This document shows, in pieces, positions 25,481-34,579 of a stretch of 64,000 nucleotides of DNA. The position numbers and the translations under genes are program-made. The DNA is taken from NCBI GenBank assembly GCA_000721375.1, contig JOGW01000016.1, positions 109,473-173,472 of the forward strand, in the 5' to 3' direction. Below the pieces are notes generated by a model, which had not been told where the DNA came from, ran no database searches, and saw nothing but the letters and a program-made list of their open reading frames with translations. The number at the start of each line of letters is the position of its first letter. Within the stretch, counting starts at the first letter, position 1. The DNA is from Streptomyces sp. NRRL B-3428 (GTDB lineage: Bacteria > Actinomycetota > Actinomycetes > Streptomycetales > Streptomycetaceae).

Positions 25481-27763
25481 TCAGCTGCCCGCGTGCTTGG
25501 CCACCGCGACGGCGACCTGTTCCGCATCGACGGGGAAGCCCGGGAACCGGACCAGTCGGCTGAGCGGGATCGCGCGCATCATCGCGCCGTTGTGCGGGTC
25601 GAACATGATGGCCGCGAACCCTTCCGTGCCGAGCGCCTCATGCAGCCAAGGGCCCGCCGCCGGGTGGAGGAGCCACTGCTCCGCCGTCGAGTCGGCGGCG
25701 AGCGGCGGAACGTAATCGTCGCCCCGGAGCTCGACCGTGGTCTGCAGGCGGATGTCACGTGAGGAGGCGCCGACCCGCAGTCCGAACACGCCGCCCTCGA
25801 CCGTCCAACGGCCCGCTCTCTCATGCCAGAAGGCGAAGGCCCGGCGGGTGAGCGTGAGGGTGACGCGCTCGCTGTGGCCCGGGTCGAGGTGGACACGGGT
25901 GAACGCGCGCAACTCCTGCTCGGGCCGGTGGACGGACGCCTCGGGGTCGGTGACGTAGATCTGGACGGTCTCGGTACCGGCCCGCTCACCGGTGTTGGTC
26001 ACGGTGAGGGCGACCTCCACACGGGGATCGTCGCCGTCGGAGCGGACCGTGGTCACCAGGTCGCTGTAGGCGAAGTCCGTGTACGACAGACCGTGGCCGA
26101 ACGGGTAGGCGACCGGCGCGCGCCTGGTGTCGTACCAGCGGTAGCCGACGAGCAGCCCCTCGGCGTAACGCACCCGGCCGAACTCGCCCGGGAACGCGCC
26201 GAAAGCCGGAGTGTCCTCGTGCCGCAGAGGCAGCGTCTCGGCGAGCTTCCCGGACGGGTTCGCGCGGCCGAGCAGCAGGTCCGCACAGGCCGAGCCGCCG
26301 GCCTGGCCGAGCAGCCAGGTCTCCAGGAGGGCGGGCACCCGGTCCTGCCAGGGTGCGAGGGTGACCACGGAACCGTTGGACAGGATGACGACGGTGCGGG
26401 GGTTGGCGTCCACGACCGCGTGCAGCAGCGTGATCTGGTGTGCGGGCAGGTCCATGTGGGCGCGGTCGAAGCCCTCCGACTCGTACGAGGCGGGCAGCCC
26501 CAGGAACAGCAGCGCAACATCGGCTCTTGCGGCCGTGCGGACCGCTTCGGCGACGAGTTCGGGGTCGGCCTCCTCGGACTCGATCACGAAACCGGGAGCG
26601 AAGGTCAGCTCGCGCCGGCCGTCGAGCGCGGCGCGCAGCGCATCGAGTGCGGTATCGACGCGGGTCGGGTCCACCTGCGACGATCCGGCGCCCTGGAAGC
26701 GGGGCGTACGGGCGAATTCGCCGATGACGGCGATGGTGCCGCAGCCGTCCGGATCCAGGGGCAGCAGCGCGTCCTGGTTCTTGAGCAGCACGGCACTCGC
26801 GGTCGCGGCCTCCCGGGCGAGGGCGTGGTGGGCGTCGAAGTCGAAGGCCGCCGCGTCGGGTGCGTCGTCGAGTGCGGGCAGGGCGCGGTCGACGAGGGTG
26901 AGCAGCCGGGTGACGGCGGTGTCGAGGTCCGATTCGTCGAGCCGGCCGCTGTCCAGGGCGTCGAGGATCGCGCGGGTGCCGGCGCCTGCAGAGGAGGGCA
27001 TCTCCAGGTCGGTGCCCGCGGCCAGGCTCGCCGGGCGGTCGTCGATGCCGCCCCAGTCGGACACCACGAGGCCGTCGAAGCCCCACTCCTCGCGCAGGAT
27101 GGCGGTGAGCAGGGCGCGGCTCTCGGCGACGTACGTCCCGTTGACCTTGTTGTACGAGGACATGACGGTCCAGGGCTGAGCCTTGGCGACGACGGTTTCG
27201 AAGGCCGGGAGGTAGATCTCGCGCAGGGTGCGTTCGTCGATCTCGGCGGAGACCGTCATCCGGTCGGTCTCCTGGTTGTTGGCGGCGAAGTGCTTGAGCG
27301 AAGCGCCGACCCCCTGCTGTTGCAGCCCCTCGACCCAGGCGGCGCTGAGTTCGCCTGCCAGGTGCGGGTCCTCGGAGAAGTACTCGAAGTTACGTCCGCA
27401 CAGAGGCGAGCGCTTGATGTTGACGCCGGGCCCGAGCAGGACAGAGACGCGCTCCGCGCGGGCTTCGCGGCCGAGCGCCTCACCGATGCGGGCCACAAGT
27501 GCGGTGTCCCAACTGGACGCCAGGCCCGCGGCGGGCGGGAAGCAGGTCGCGGGGACGCTGTCGAGCAGCCCGAGATGATCACCCGATTCGGGCTGCTTGC
27601 GCAGTCCGTGCGGTCCGTCGGAGAGCATGACGGACGGCACGCCGAGTCGTTCGACGGCTTCAGTGCGCCAGAAGTCGGAGCCGTCGAGCAGGGCGGCCTT
27701 CTCCTCGCGGGTCAGCGCGGTCAGCAGGGCGGGAATGTCCAGGCGAGGGCTGGTGGTGCTCAT
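25481..27763 (-). CDS. GH3 beta-glucosidase, cytosolic
   Basis: The 760-residue glycoside hydrolase of family 3 removes non-reducing beta-linked glucose or a related sugar. It is a full-length member with a TIM barrel (1-320) carrying SDGPHGLR, LLGPGVNIKRSPLCGR, KHFAANNQE (158-165) and the nucleophile Asp236 in VVSDWGG; a C-terminal alpha/beta sandwich (GAGSSQVDP; SNGSVVTLAPW); and a fibronectin-like domain. No signal peptide, so it acts inside on imported glycosides. Its ATG overlaps the stop of the upstream esterase by four bases, showing translational coupling. Last gene of the TetR-associated operon. Confidence 0.95.
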   Translation of the reverse strand: MSTTSPRLDIPALLTALTREEKAALLDGSDFWRTEAVERLGVPSVMLSDGPHGLRKQPESGDHLGLLDSVPATCFPPAAGLASSWDTALVARIGEALGREARAERVSVLLGPGVNIKRSPLCGRNFEYFSEDPHLAGELSAAWVEGLQQQGVGASLKHFAANNQETDRMTVSAEIDERTLREIYLPAFETVVAKAQPWTVMSSYNKVNGTYVAESRALLTAILREEWGFDGLVVSDWGGIDDRPASLAAGTDLEMPSSAGAGTRAILDALDSGRLDESDLDTAVTRLLTLVDRALPALDDAPDAAAFDFDAHHALAREAATASAVLLKNQDALLPLDPDGCGTIAVIGEFARTPRFQGAGSSQVDPTRVDTALDALRAALDGRRELTFAPGFVIESEEADPELVAEAVRTAARADVALLFLGLPASYESEGFDRAHMDLPAHQITLLHAVVDANPRTVVILSNGSVVTLAPWQDRVPALLETWLLGQAGGSACADLLLGRANPSGKLAETLPLRHEDTPAFGAFPGEFGRVRYAEGLLVGYRWYDTRRAPVAYPFGHGLSYTDFAYSDLVTTVRSDGDDPRVEVALTVTNTGERAGTETVQIYVTDPEASVHRPEQELRAFTRVHLDPGHSERVTLTLTRRAFAFWHERAGRWTVEGGVFGLRVGASSRDIRLQTTVELRGDDYVPPLAADSTAEQWLLHPAAGPWLHEALGTEGFAAIMFDPHNGAMMRAIPLSRLVRFPGFPVDAEQVAVAVAKHAGS

Positions 27764-29313
27764 GCGTCAACTCCGGTGTGTGCGGGGGCGGGTGACTGGG
27801 CGTGCGCCAGGGACGAGGCAACGGCCCAGACCTCCCGGACCGGCCGCAGCGGATCACGCTCGACGCGCGGGCGGTCGTCCCAGATCATCGTTTCGCGCAG
27901 GTCGTCGGTGTACGAGGGCCAGTGCGCCCCCGGATCCAGATCGCATACGAACGCGACCCAGGCGGCGTGCATGGCGTCGGCCAGCTCCTGCGGCGGGTTC
28001 TCACCCAGCGCGGCGGTCACGCCGGGCGCGTCGAGCAGGTCGAAGGCGAACGGCAGGTCGGCGCAGTGGTAGGCGAGTCCGTCCACGCCGGCTGCGGTGG
28101 CGGCGCGCCTGAACTCGTAGAGCCAGGTGGGCCGTTGCTGTCGTGCCCTGGCGTCCGCGATGGCCAGGGTGGGTGCGCGGAAGACGGTGTCGGTGACCGC
28201 CTGACCCCAGAGGTGCGCCGGTTGGTCCGCGTGTGCGGCATGGGTGTCGAGGAAGATCCGGGTGCGTCGTTCGTCCAGGCCGAAGGTGGCGAGCAGGGCG
28301 GCGGGGTCGTCGTCCGGACTGCCGGGATACGGCGCGGCGTTGAACTCGTGCGCCGTGAAACCGGCCATCAACGGAACGTTGGCGCCCGTATCGCCGGAGG
28401 CGAGGGCCTCGGGCACGGGCCGCGGAACGAGAGTGCCGTCGGCGAACGGCGCGAGGGCCAGCATCGGCAACGTTCCGCGGTCGGTGCCCGGAGCGCCGAG
28501 AGCGTCCTGGAGCGCCAGGAGTTCGCCGTCCGTGGTGTCCCGCAGCGCGGCGGCGGTCGCGGGTACTCCCGTCCGTGCGGTGAACAGCTTGCTGACGGCT
28601 TCGGCGGTGGCGCGGTCCTGCGGCTCCATCACCGCGCCGGACACCGAGATCGCCGCCCGGAACAGACCCTGCGCACGAGGTGTGGCGAGCAGGGTCTGGA
28701 CGGCGCCGCCGCCCGCGGACTGTCCGGCGACGGTGACCTTGGCCGGGTCCCCGCCGAAGCAGGCGATGGAGTCACGCACCCACTCCAGGGCGGCGATCCA
28801 GTCGAGAACGCCCCGGTTGTCGGGCGCGTCGGACAGCTGCAGGAAGCCCTCGATGCCGAGCCTGTAGCCGATCGAGACCAGCACCACACCGTCACGGTTG
28901 AAGGAACTGCCGTCGTACCAGGGGCTCGCCGCCGACCCGGCGACGAAGCCACCGCCGTGGATCCACACGAGGACCGGCAGTTGGGCCGCCGGGTACGGGG
29001 CCGGGGTGAACACGTTGAGGTTGAGCGTGGACGCACCGGGGATGGTCGGCTCGGGAATGGTGGTGACCTCGGCGAAGGGCCTGCGCTGGGCGGTCGGCCC
29101 GTACGAGGTCGCGTCGAGCGTGTCGCTCCAGGGCTCGGGCGCCACGGGTGCGGCGAAGCGGAGGTCGCCGACCGGCGCCTTGGCGTAGGGGATGCCGAGG
29201 AAGCGTACTCCGGTTGCGCGTCGTTCACCGCGTACGGGCCCGTGGGGTGTGCGGACGGTCACGGGGGAGGTGGCGCCGGGTGTGGCGGTGGGTGTCAGGG
29301 TGGGGTCGGGCAT
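27760..29313 (-). CDS. Type B carboxylesterase
   Basis: The 517-residue alpha/beta hydrolase of the carboxylesterase/para-nitrobenzyl esterase family hydrolyses carboxylic esters. It shows the RFLGIPYAKAPVGDLRF opening, oxyanion loop WIHGGGF, nucleophile elbow GQSAGG (GESAG in most relatives), the acid residue in FTAHEFN and the histidine in AYHCADLPF. No signal peptide is present. The ATG at 29313 has ggag six bases upstream; a longer in-frame version starting at 29505 lies inside the SurE gene and is arginine-rich, so it is rejected. Between two GH3 genes and SurE, it may deacylate an acylated glycoside. Confidence 0.93.
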   Translation of the reverse strand: MPDPTLTPTATPGATSPVTVRTPHGPVRGERRATGVRFLGIPYAKAPVGDLRFAAPVAPEPWSDTLDATSYGPTAQRRPFAEVTTIPEPTIPGASTLNLNVFTPAPYPAAQLPVLVWIHGGGFVAGSAASPWYDGSSFNRDGVVLVSIGYRLGIEGFLQLSDAPDNRGVLDWIAALEWVRDSIACFGGDPAKVTVAGQSAGGGAVQTLLATPRAQGLFRAAISVSGAVMEPQDRATAEAVSKLFTARTGVPATAAALRDTTDGELLALQDALGAPGTDRGTLPMLALAPFADGTLVPRPVPEALASGDTGANVPLMAGFTAHEFNAAPYPGSPDDDPAALLATFGLDERRTRIFLDTHAAHADQPAHLWGQAVTDTVFRAPTLAIADARARQQRPTWLYEFRRAATAAGVDGLAYHCADLPFAFDLLDAPGVTAALGENPPQELADAMHAAWVAFVCDLDPGAHWPSYTDDLRETMIWDDRPRVERDPLRPVREVWAVASSLAHAQSPAPAHTGVDA

Positions 29314-29339
29314 GTGGTTCTCCACGGTGGGTGGGCGGT

Positions 29340-30416
29340 TCAGGAACGCGGGGCGTGCCGGGTGACGTACTGCTCGATGCGGCGCAGGTCGCGGCCGCCG
29401 TCGGTGCGGACCCCGTAGGTGCGGTCGGCGGTGATCGGGGCGACGGTGATGTGACCGCGCTCGAGCAGCGCGGTGGAATCGGCGTCCACGACGGTTTCGG
29501 TGCACGCGTCAGCGGGCCGGCCGGGGCACCTGCCCATCGTGATGTCGTAACTGTCGCTGCCGCCCGCCGACTTGGCCTCGTACGCGTGCCACACCACCTG
29601 CCCGTGCCCCACGCTCGTCCACTGCGGTGCCTTGGCGCGCTGCCCCGCGCTCACGTCCGGGTAGTCGACCTTGAGGGCGAAGCGGTCGGTGAACAGGTCC
29701 CTGGCGCGCAGCCCCGCGATGAAGGCGGCGGCGAAACGTGCGTGCGCACGGTAGTTGGCGACGGGGAACTGCATCTGGGACGCGTCGCCGGACGAGGACA
29801 GGGCGATGGCGGGCACGCCCTGGTCGACGGCGGCGATCGCGGCACCCACGGTGCCGGAGTCGTTGACCTGGGCGCTGATGTTGGGCCCGGAGTTGATGCC
29901 GGTGACCACCAGATCCGGACCGTCCTTCCAACCGGCCTTCGCGGCGAGGCCGGTGCGCAGGGCGAACTTGACGGTGTCGGACGGCGTGGCACTCGCGGAA
30001 TCAGGGGCGCACGGCCCGGTGGACAGACAGATACCGAAGACGGGAGAGCCCGACGGCGTGCCGGAGCAGTCGCCGCCGTATCCGGCGGGCAGCTCGGTGC
30101 GGCGGGCGAGGGTGAGCGTGCCGCCGTTGGTGACAGCCGTCCCCTTGCCCGACTGCACCTGCCACGGGGCCATGACCACCACATCGGCGCCCGCCTCGCA
30201 CAGCGCCTTGCGGATCTCGTACAGACCGAGACCGTCGGCGTGGGAGGCCTTCGCGGCCTGCATGGAGTCGTCGTTGGACAGCAGGACGCGAAGACCCGCC
30301 AGAGGCTTGGCGGATCCGGCGGAGGGGCTGTGCTGCTCGGCCGCGAAGGCGAGCGAGGACACGGCCGCACCCGTCGTACAGGCGAGGACGAGGAGGGTGC
30401 GCAGGGTGCGCTGCAT
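29340..30416 (-). CDS. Secreted SurE-like 5'/3'-nucleotidase
   Basis: This 358-residue phosphatase of the SurE family removes phosphate from nucleotides or other phosphomonoesters. A signal peptide (LRTLLVLACTTGAAVSSLAFA) targets it to the outside, unlike classical cytosolic SurE. The metal site reads LLSNDDS (usually NDDG) and the second motif VVTGINSGPN is intact, so activity is likely. Two Cys pairs appear in GDCSGT/GICLSTGPC, fitting an exported protein. The ATG at 30416 has aaggag just upstream. It lies inside the glycoside operon, 26 bp before the esterase gene. Confidence 0.92.
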   Translation of the reverse strand: MQRTLRTLLVLACTTGAAVSSLAFAAEQHSPSAGSAKPLAGLRVLLSNDDSMQAAKASHADGLGLYEIRKALCEAGADVVVMAPWQVQSGKGTAVTNGGTLTLARRTELPAGYGGDCSGTPSGSPVFGICLSTGPCAPDSASATPSDTVKFALRTGLAAKAGWKDGPDLVVTGINSGPNISAQVNDSGTVGAAIAAVDQGVPAIALSSSGDASQMQFPVANYRAHARFAAAFIAGLRARDLFTDRFALKVDYPDVSAGQRAKAPQWTSVGHGQVVWHAYEAKSAGGSDSYDITMGRCPGRPADACTETVVDADSTALLERGHITVAPITADRTYGVRTDGGRDLRRIEQYVTRHAPRS

Positions 30417-30538
30417 GAGGAGTCTCCTTGCGAGCGGATGGTGAACAAGAGGGCGGACCGGGGACGGAGCGGGGCGGATACCGCCCCCGGTGGCTGGGGT
30501 GGTGCCGGGAGCCGAAGCGGAGGCGAGGGCCCGGCGGC

Positions 30539-32314
30539 TCAGAGGTCCAGGCCGGCGCCGTACGCGAAGAGCGGGTCGGCGGTGTCGTGGGGCACGTCGG
30601 GGCGCGACTTCTCCACCGCGGCCATGGAGCGCGGCAGTTCGAACGGGAGCCGTCCCTCGGCCCGCGCACGGGCGAAGGCCACGTCGAGCAGCGCCTCGTC
30701 GCTCGCGCCGTAGTCGGCGACGAGGGCCGCGCATCGCTCGGCGATCTCGGGGACGACGGCAGCGCGTTCCAGATGCAGGAACACCACGGTCGCCACCGAC
30801 TCAAGCAGGCGCAGGACCGGCCGGAGTTCGGCCTCGGTGAAGTCGAGTCGGCCGGAGTGGAACAGCGCCTCGAAGCGGTTCTCGCGGAGTTCGTACGGCG
30901 TGTGCAGCCGCAGCACGGCCAGGTCAGCCTCGGCCGGATCGCCGACGACATCCCCGTACCGTGCGGCGACGGCCGCGTCGATGCCGTCCACGTAGAGCTT
31001 CGGGCGCGGCATGCTCACGGGGAGGGTCCGGTCGCGGTTGACCAGGACGGTCAGCGAGCGGCGCTGAGCCGACTCCCCGGCGGCGCGGAACTCGTCGCTG
31101 CCGACGATCTCCTCGGCCGACTCCGGGTCCACGTAAGGCTGGTCGAAGAGCCCGAGTACGAACTTCTCCCGCAGCAGACGGCGTACCGAGACGTCGATCC
31201 GTTCCTCGGCGATCCGGCCGGAGCGGACGAGCTCGATCACCACCTCGGGGCATTCCTCGCCGCCGAACTGGTCCGCGCCGGCGTCCAGGGCCTTCGCCGT
31301 CCGCTCGGCGACCGTGAGGTGCTCGACGCCCCAGGCACGCGCCTGGTGCACCTCGCCGAAGATCTCGTGATCCGTGAGCAGGCCCCAGTCGGTGCAGACG
31401 ATGCCCTCGAACCCGAGCTGCTCGCGCAACAGCCCTGTGACCACCCCGTGGTTGAAGCCGAACCCGACCTCCTCCCAGTCCGTCCCGACGGGCTGCCCGT
31501 AGTACGGCATCATCTGCGAGGCACCGGCCGCGATGGCGGCCTTGAACGGCTCCAGGTGGTACTCGCGCATCCCACCGGGATAGATCTGCTCCTTTCCATG
31601 GGCGAAGTGCGGGTCCTCGCCGTCCTTCTGCGGCCCGCCACCGGGGAAGTGCTTGACCATGGTGGCCACGCTCTCCGCCCCGAGCGACTCTCCCTGGAAT
31701 CCGAGGATGTACGCCTTCACCAGTTCGCTCGTCAGCGCCGCGTCCGCGCCGAACGTGGCCGACTGACGCGACCAGCGCGGCTCGGTCGCCAGGTCGATCT
31801 GCGGATGCAGAGCGACGCGCAGCCCGACCGCGAGGTACTCCCGCCGCGCGATGTCCGCGAAGCGGTACACCAGTTCGGGATCGCGTACGGCGGCAAGACC
31901 GGTCGGCTCCGGCCACGCGGAGAACGCACCGGCGCTCATCGACGCCCCGAGGTTCGTGGTGAAGGAGTGCCGCGGGTCGGTGGACACCGTCACCGGGATG
32001 CCGAGCCGGGTGCCGGCGGCGAGCTCTTGGACGGTGTTGTGCCACTGCGCCGTCTGCCGCGGCCCGGCCGTACCGAAGAGGTTGAAGTGGCTCATCAGCT
32101 TCGTACGGATCGCGCCCGTGGTGTCCGCGGGAACGAACGCCTCCTCACCGCCTTGCACCGGCCGGCCGTCGGGGTGCATCGGGAGCACGGTGTGAAAGAG
32201 CAGACCGGCCTTCTCTTCCAGGGTCATCCGGGCGAGGAGGTCCTCGACGCGCTCGTCGACCGAGCGGGCCGGATCCTGGTACGGGTGACCGTCGTTGCGG
32301 ACAGCGGGAAGCAT
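30539..32314 (-). CDS. GH3-family glycoside hydrolase (second type)
   Basis: The 591-residue GH3 enzyme lacks the fibronectin-like domain and is not close to the 760-residue GH3 of the same operon. It shows ARMTLEEKAGLLF, VTVSTDPRHSF, LRVALHPQIDLATEPRW, a KHFPGGG motif (221-227) and the nucleophile Asp309 in IVCTDWG. No signal peptide. The ATG at 32314 has ggag upstream; an earlier in-frame start at 32407 would overlap the transporter gene. Two GH3 enzymes of different subfamilies in one operon point to a glycoside with two sugars, or to a broad pathway. Specificity cannot be told. Confidence 0.92.
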   Translation of the reverse strand: MLPAVRNDGHPYQDPARSVDERVEDLLARMTLEEKAGLLFHTVLPMHPDGRPVQGGEEAFVPADTTGAIRTKLMSHFNLFGTAGPRQTAQWHNTVQELAAGTRLGIPVTVSTDPRHSFTTNLGASMSAGAFSAWPEPTGLAAVRDPELVYRFADIARREYLAVGLRVALHPQIDLATEPRWSRQSATFGADAALTSELVKAYILGFQGESLGAESVATMVKHFPGGGPQKDGEDPHFAHGKEQIYPGGMREYHLEPFKAAIAAGASQMMPYYGQPVGTDWEEVGFGFNHGVVTGLLREQLGFEGIVCTDWGLLTDHEIFGEVHQARAWGVEHLTVAERTAKALDAGADQFGGEECPEVVIELVRSGRIAEERIDVSVRRLLREKFVLGLFDQPYVDPESAEEIVGSDEFRAAGESAQRRSLTVLVNRDRTLPVSMPRPKLYVDGIDAAVAARYGDVVGDPAEADLAVLRLHTPYELRENRFEALFHSGRLDFTEAELRPVLRLLESVATVVFLHLERAAVVPEIAERCAALVADYGASDEALLDVAFARARAEGRLPFELPRSMAAVEKSRPDVPHDTADPLFAYGAGLDL

Positions 32315-32369
32315 GTGTTTCTCCGTGGCGAGGGGTGGAACGAGGGGAAGGGCGCTGTGCTGGGGGAGG

Positions 32370-33650
32370 TCAGCGCACGCTGCGGATCGGGATGACCGAC
32401 AGGGCACCGAGCACGGTGATCACGGCGCCGGCGACGAAGAGCGCGGGATAGCCGCCGAGCGAGCCGACGACCAAGGAGGCCATGAACGGAGCGATGATCT
32501 GCGGTCCGGCGTTGGCGATGTTCAGCACGCCCATGTCGCGGGCGGCGTCGTCCGCGCTGGGCAGGACGAGGGTGACCAGAGCGGTGTCCACCGCCATGAA
32601 GCAGCCGAAGGACAGACCGGTCACCACCCCGAAGGCGAGCATGCCGGTCCAAGTGGGGCTGAGGACCGGGATCATCATGCCGATCGCGGTGAAGACGCAG
32701 GAGACGGCGATGAACGGCTTGCGCCGTCCCACCCGGTCCGACAGGACACCGCCGAGCACGGTCGACAGCAGGGTGCAGACCGCGCCGACCGGCGAGAGGA
32801 TCGCCAGGGCTTCGGTGGGGGAGAGCCCGGCGGGCAGGTCGATGTGATCCTGCAGGATGTACAACTGGTAGAGGATGATGGACAGATAGCCGAGCACGAG
32901 CAGGAACCGCCCGATGAACGCCCACCGGAAGTCGTGGGTGCGCAGGGCGGACACCAGTGCCGTGAGCTGGCGCCCCAGCGAGTCCGCCTTGACCGCGGGC
33001 TGCTTGGTCTCCCGGACCAGGACGGAGAACAGGACGGCTGCCAGCGCGATGACGGCGCCGAGCACGAGATAGCCCGTCCTGACGTCATCGGGCACGAACG
33101 CGGAGGCGATGGTGACGCCGAGGATCGTGCCGAGCGGAGTGCCGATCCCGACCATGGCGGATGCCAGGCCACGGCGTTCCATCGGTACACGGTCGGGGAC
33201 GACAGCGGTGATTGCGGCCTGGTAGACGTTCATCGTCGCCTGGACGAGGCACCAGCCGATGGTGACGAGCAGGACGGTGTGTACGGCGCCCAGCAGGGCG
33301 AGCGCTCCGAGCGCGGCGATGCCGCCGCCCAGTATCCAGGGGTTGCGCCGCCCGGACCGGTCCGAGAGGAGACCGGCGAGCGGGTTGAACAGGGTGGCGA
33401 ACACGGCCGAGACGCCGGAGACGAGGCCGAGGTTGGCGACCTTGTTCGCGGGGTCGAGCGCCTCCACCTGGGTGGGGAGCAGCACTTGCCCCACACCCAT
33501 GTAGATCATGAACATCGCGGTGTTGCCGACCGCGAGCAGGCACAGCAGCGAACCGAGCCGCCCGGACAGGGGTTGGGCTGGTGCGTCGCCGACAGGGGAC
33601 GGTGGTGGTGCGTCGTGCGTGGGTCGGGCTTTGGGACTGGCGGTGCTCAT
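32370..33650 (-). CDS. MFS transporter of the glycoside operon
   Basis: The 426-residue major facilitator has about twelve membrane helices, the motif LSDRSGRRNP between helices 2 and 3 and its repeat LSDRVGRRKP in the second half. It probably imports the glycoside that the operon degrades, or exports a product. The ATG at 33650 is preceded by gaggag. An earlier in-frame GTG at 33710 would fall inside the 20-bp operator palindrome, so it is rejected. First gene of a five-gene operon ending at 25481. Confidence 0.9.
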   Translation of the reverse strand: MSTASPKARPTHDAPPPSPVGDAPAQPLSGRLGSLLCLLAVGNTAMFMIYMGVGQVLLPTQVEALDPANKVANLGLVSGVSAVFATLFNPLAGLLSDRSGRRNPWILGGGIAALGALALLGAVHTVLLVTIGWCLVQATMNVYQAAITAVVPDRVPMERRGLASAMVGIGTPLGTILGVTIASAFVPDDVRTGYLVLGAVIALAAVLFSVLVRETKQPAVKADSLGRQLTALVSALRTHDFRWAFIGRFLLVLGYLSIILYQLYILQDHIDLPAGLSPTEALAILSPVGAVCTLLSTVLGGVLSDRVGRRKPFIAVSCVFTAIGMMIPVLSPTWTGMLAFGVVTGLSFGCFMAVDTALVTLVLPSADDAARDMGVLNIANAGPQIIAPFMASLVVGSLGGYPALFVAGAVITVLGALSVIPIRSVR

Positions 33651-33700
33651 GTCCGGCTCCTCAGGTGCGGCTGTACGGGGACGGGGCACAGAAGCGGTGG

Positions 33701-33720
33701 ACGTTGACACGTGTCAACGT
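33701..33720. promoter_or_regulatory. Perfect 20-bp operator palindrome
   Basis: The half-site acgttgacac is followed directly by its exact reverse complement. It lies 51 bp before the MFS start and 133 bp before the divergent TetR start, the expected place for a TetR operator that controls the operon. A weaker inverted repeat agtga-tcact at 33800-33815 is nearer the TetR gene. Confidence 0.8.
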
Positions 33721-33852
33721 TCGTCACGCAGAGGGGGGATCGCCCATCGGGGCGAGCACAGAAAAGCACGAAACCCGAGTGCCCAATAGGTTTTCGGAAA
33801 GTGATACAGGTCACTCCCGGGCGAGTGTGCGGGCCGGGCTACGGTGATCCAC

Positions 33853-34515
33853 ATGGATCGGACGAACAGCCCCCGGCCCCGCCCCGCGGCCAAGGCGCGC
33901 GGCCCGTACTCCGTGGGGGACGAGCGACGCCGGCGCATCCTCGACGTCGCTGTCGAGCATTTCGCCCAATGGGGCTTCCACGCTTCCTCGTTGGCCAGGA
34001 TCGCCAAGGAGGTCGGGGTCACGCAGGGCGGTCTGCTGCACCATTTCCGCAGCAAGGAGGACCTGCTCGTCTCGGTGCTCGAACGCAGCGAGGAACACGA
34101 CATCGAGCAGTTCTTCACCGCGGACTTCGAGTCGGCCGCGGACTGCTTCCTGCGCCTGACCGACCTCGTCGCGTACAACAGCCGCCGCCCCGGCCGCACG
34201 CGGATGTTCAACGTTCTGATCGGCGAATCCTGCGAACCCGGACACCCCGCACACGCCTTCTTCAAGCAGCGTTACGCGATGGTCTTCACCCGCCTCACCG
34301 ACACCCTGCGCGCCGCGGCCGACGCGGGGGAGATCGCCGCGGACGCCGACTTCCCGGCCGTGGCCCACGAGATCGTCGCCGTCATGGACGGGCACCAACT
34401 CCAGTGGGCCCTCACGCCGCACGAGGTCGACATGGCGCAGCGGCTGCATGGCTATTTCGACCGGTTGTACCGGGCGATCTCTGTGGGGGGAGTAGGGCTG
34501 CCGGCGAAGACCTAG
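33853..34515 (+). CDS. TetR-family regulator of the glycoside operon
   Basis: The 220-residue regulator has an N-terminal helix-turn-helix (about residues 25-72: ERRRRILDVAVEHFAQWGFH, SLARIAKEVGVTQGGLLHHF) and an all-helical ligand-binding domain. It diverges from the MFS-GH3-SurE-esterase-GH3 operon and very likely represses it from the palindrome at 33701-33720. I chose the ATG at 33853; the in-frame GTG at 33844 adds three residues. The effector is probably the glycoside or aglycone. Confidence 0.92.
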   Translation: MDRTNSPRPRPAAKARGPYSVGDERRRRILDVAVEHFAQWGFHASSLARIAKEVGVTQGGLLHHFRSKEDLLVSVLERSEEHDIEQFFTADFESAADCFLRLTDLVAYNSRRPGRTRMFNVLIGESCEPGHPAHAFFKQRYAMVFTRLTDTLRAAADAGEIAADADFPAVAHEIVAVMDGHQLQWALTPHEVDMAQRLHGYFDRLYRAISVGGVGLPAKT

Positions 34516-34579
34516 GTGACGGTGGCGTTTGCTTTCGCGATTGTTGCGACGGTTGGGCGACTGCCGGCTCGCGCTCCGC

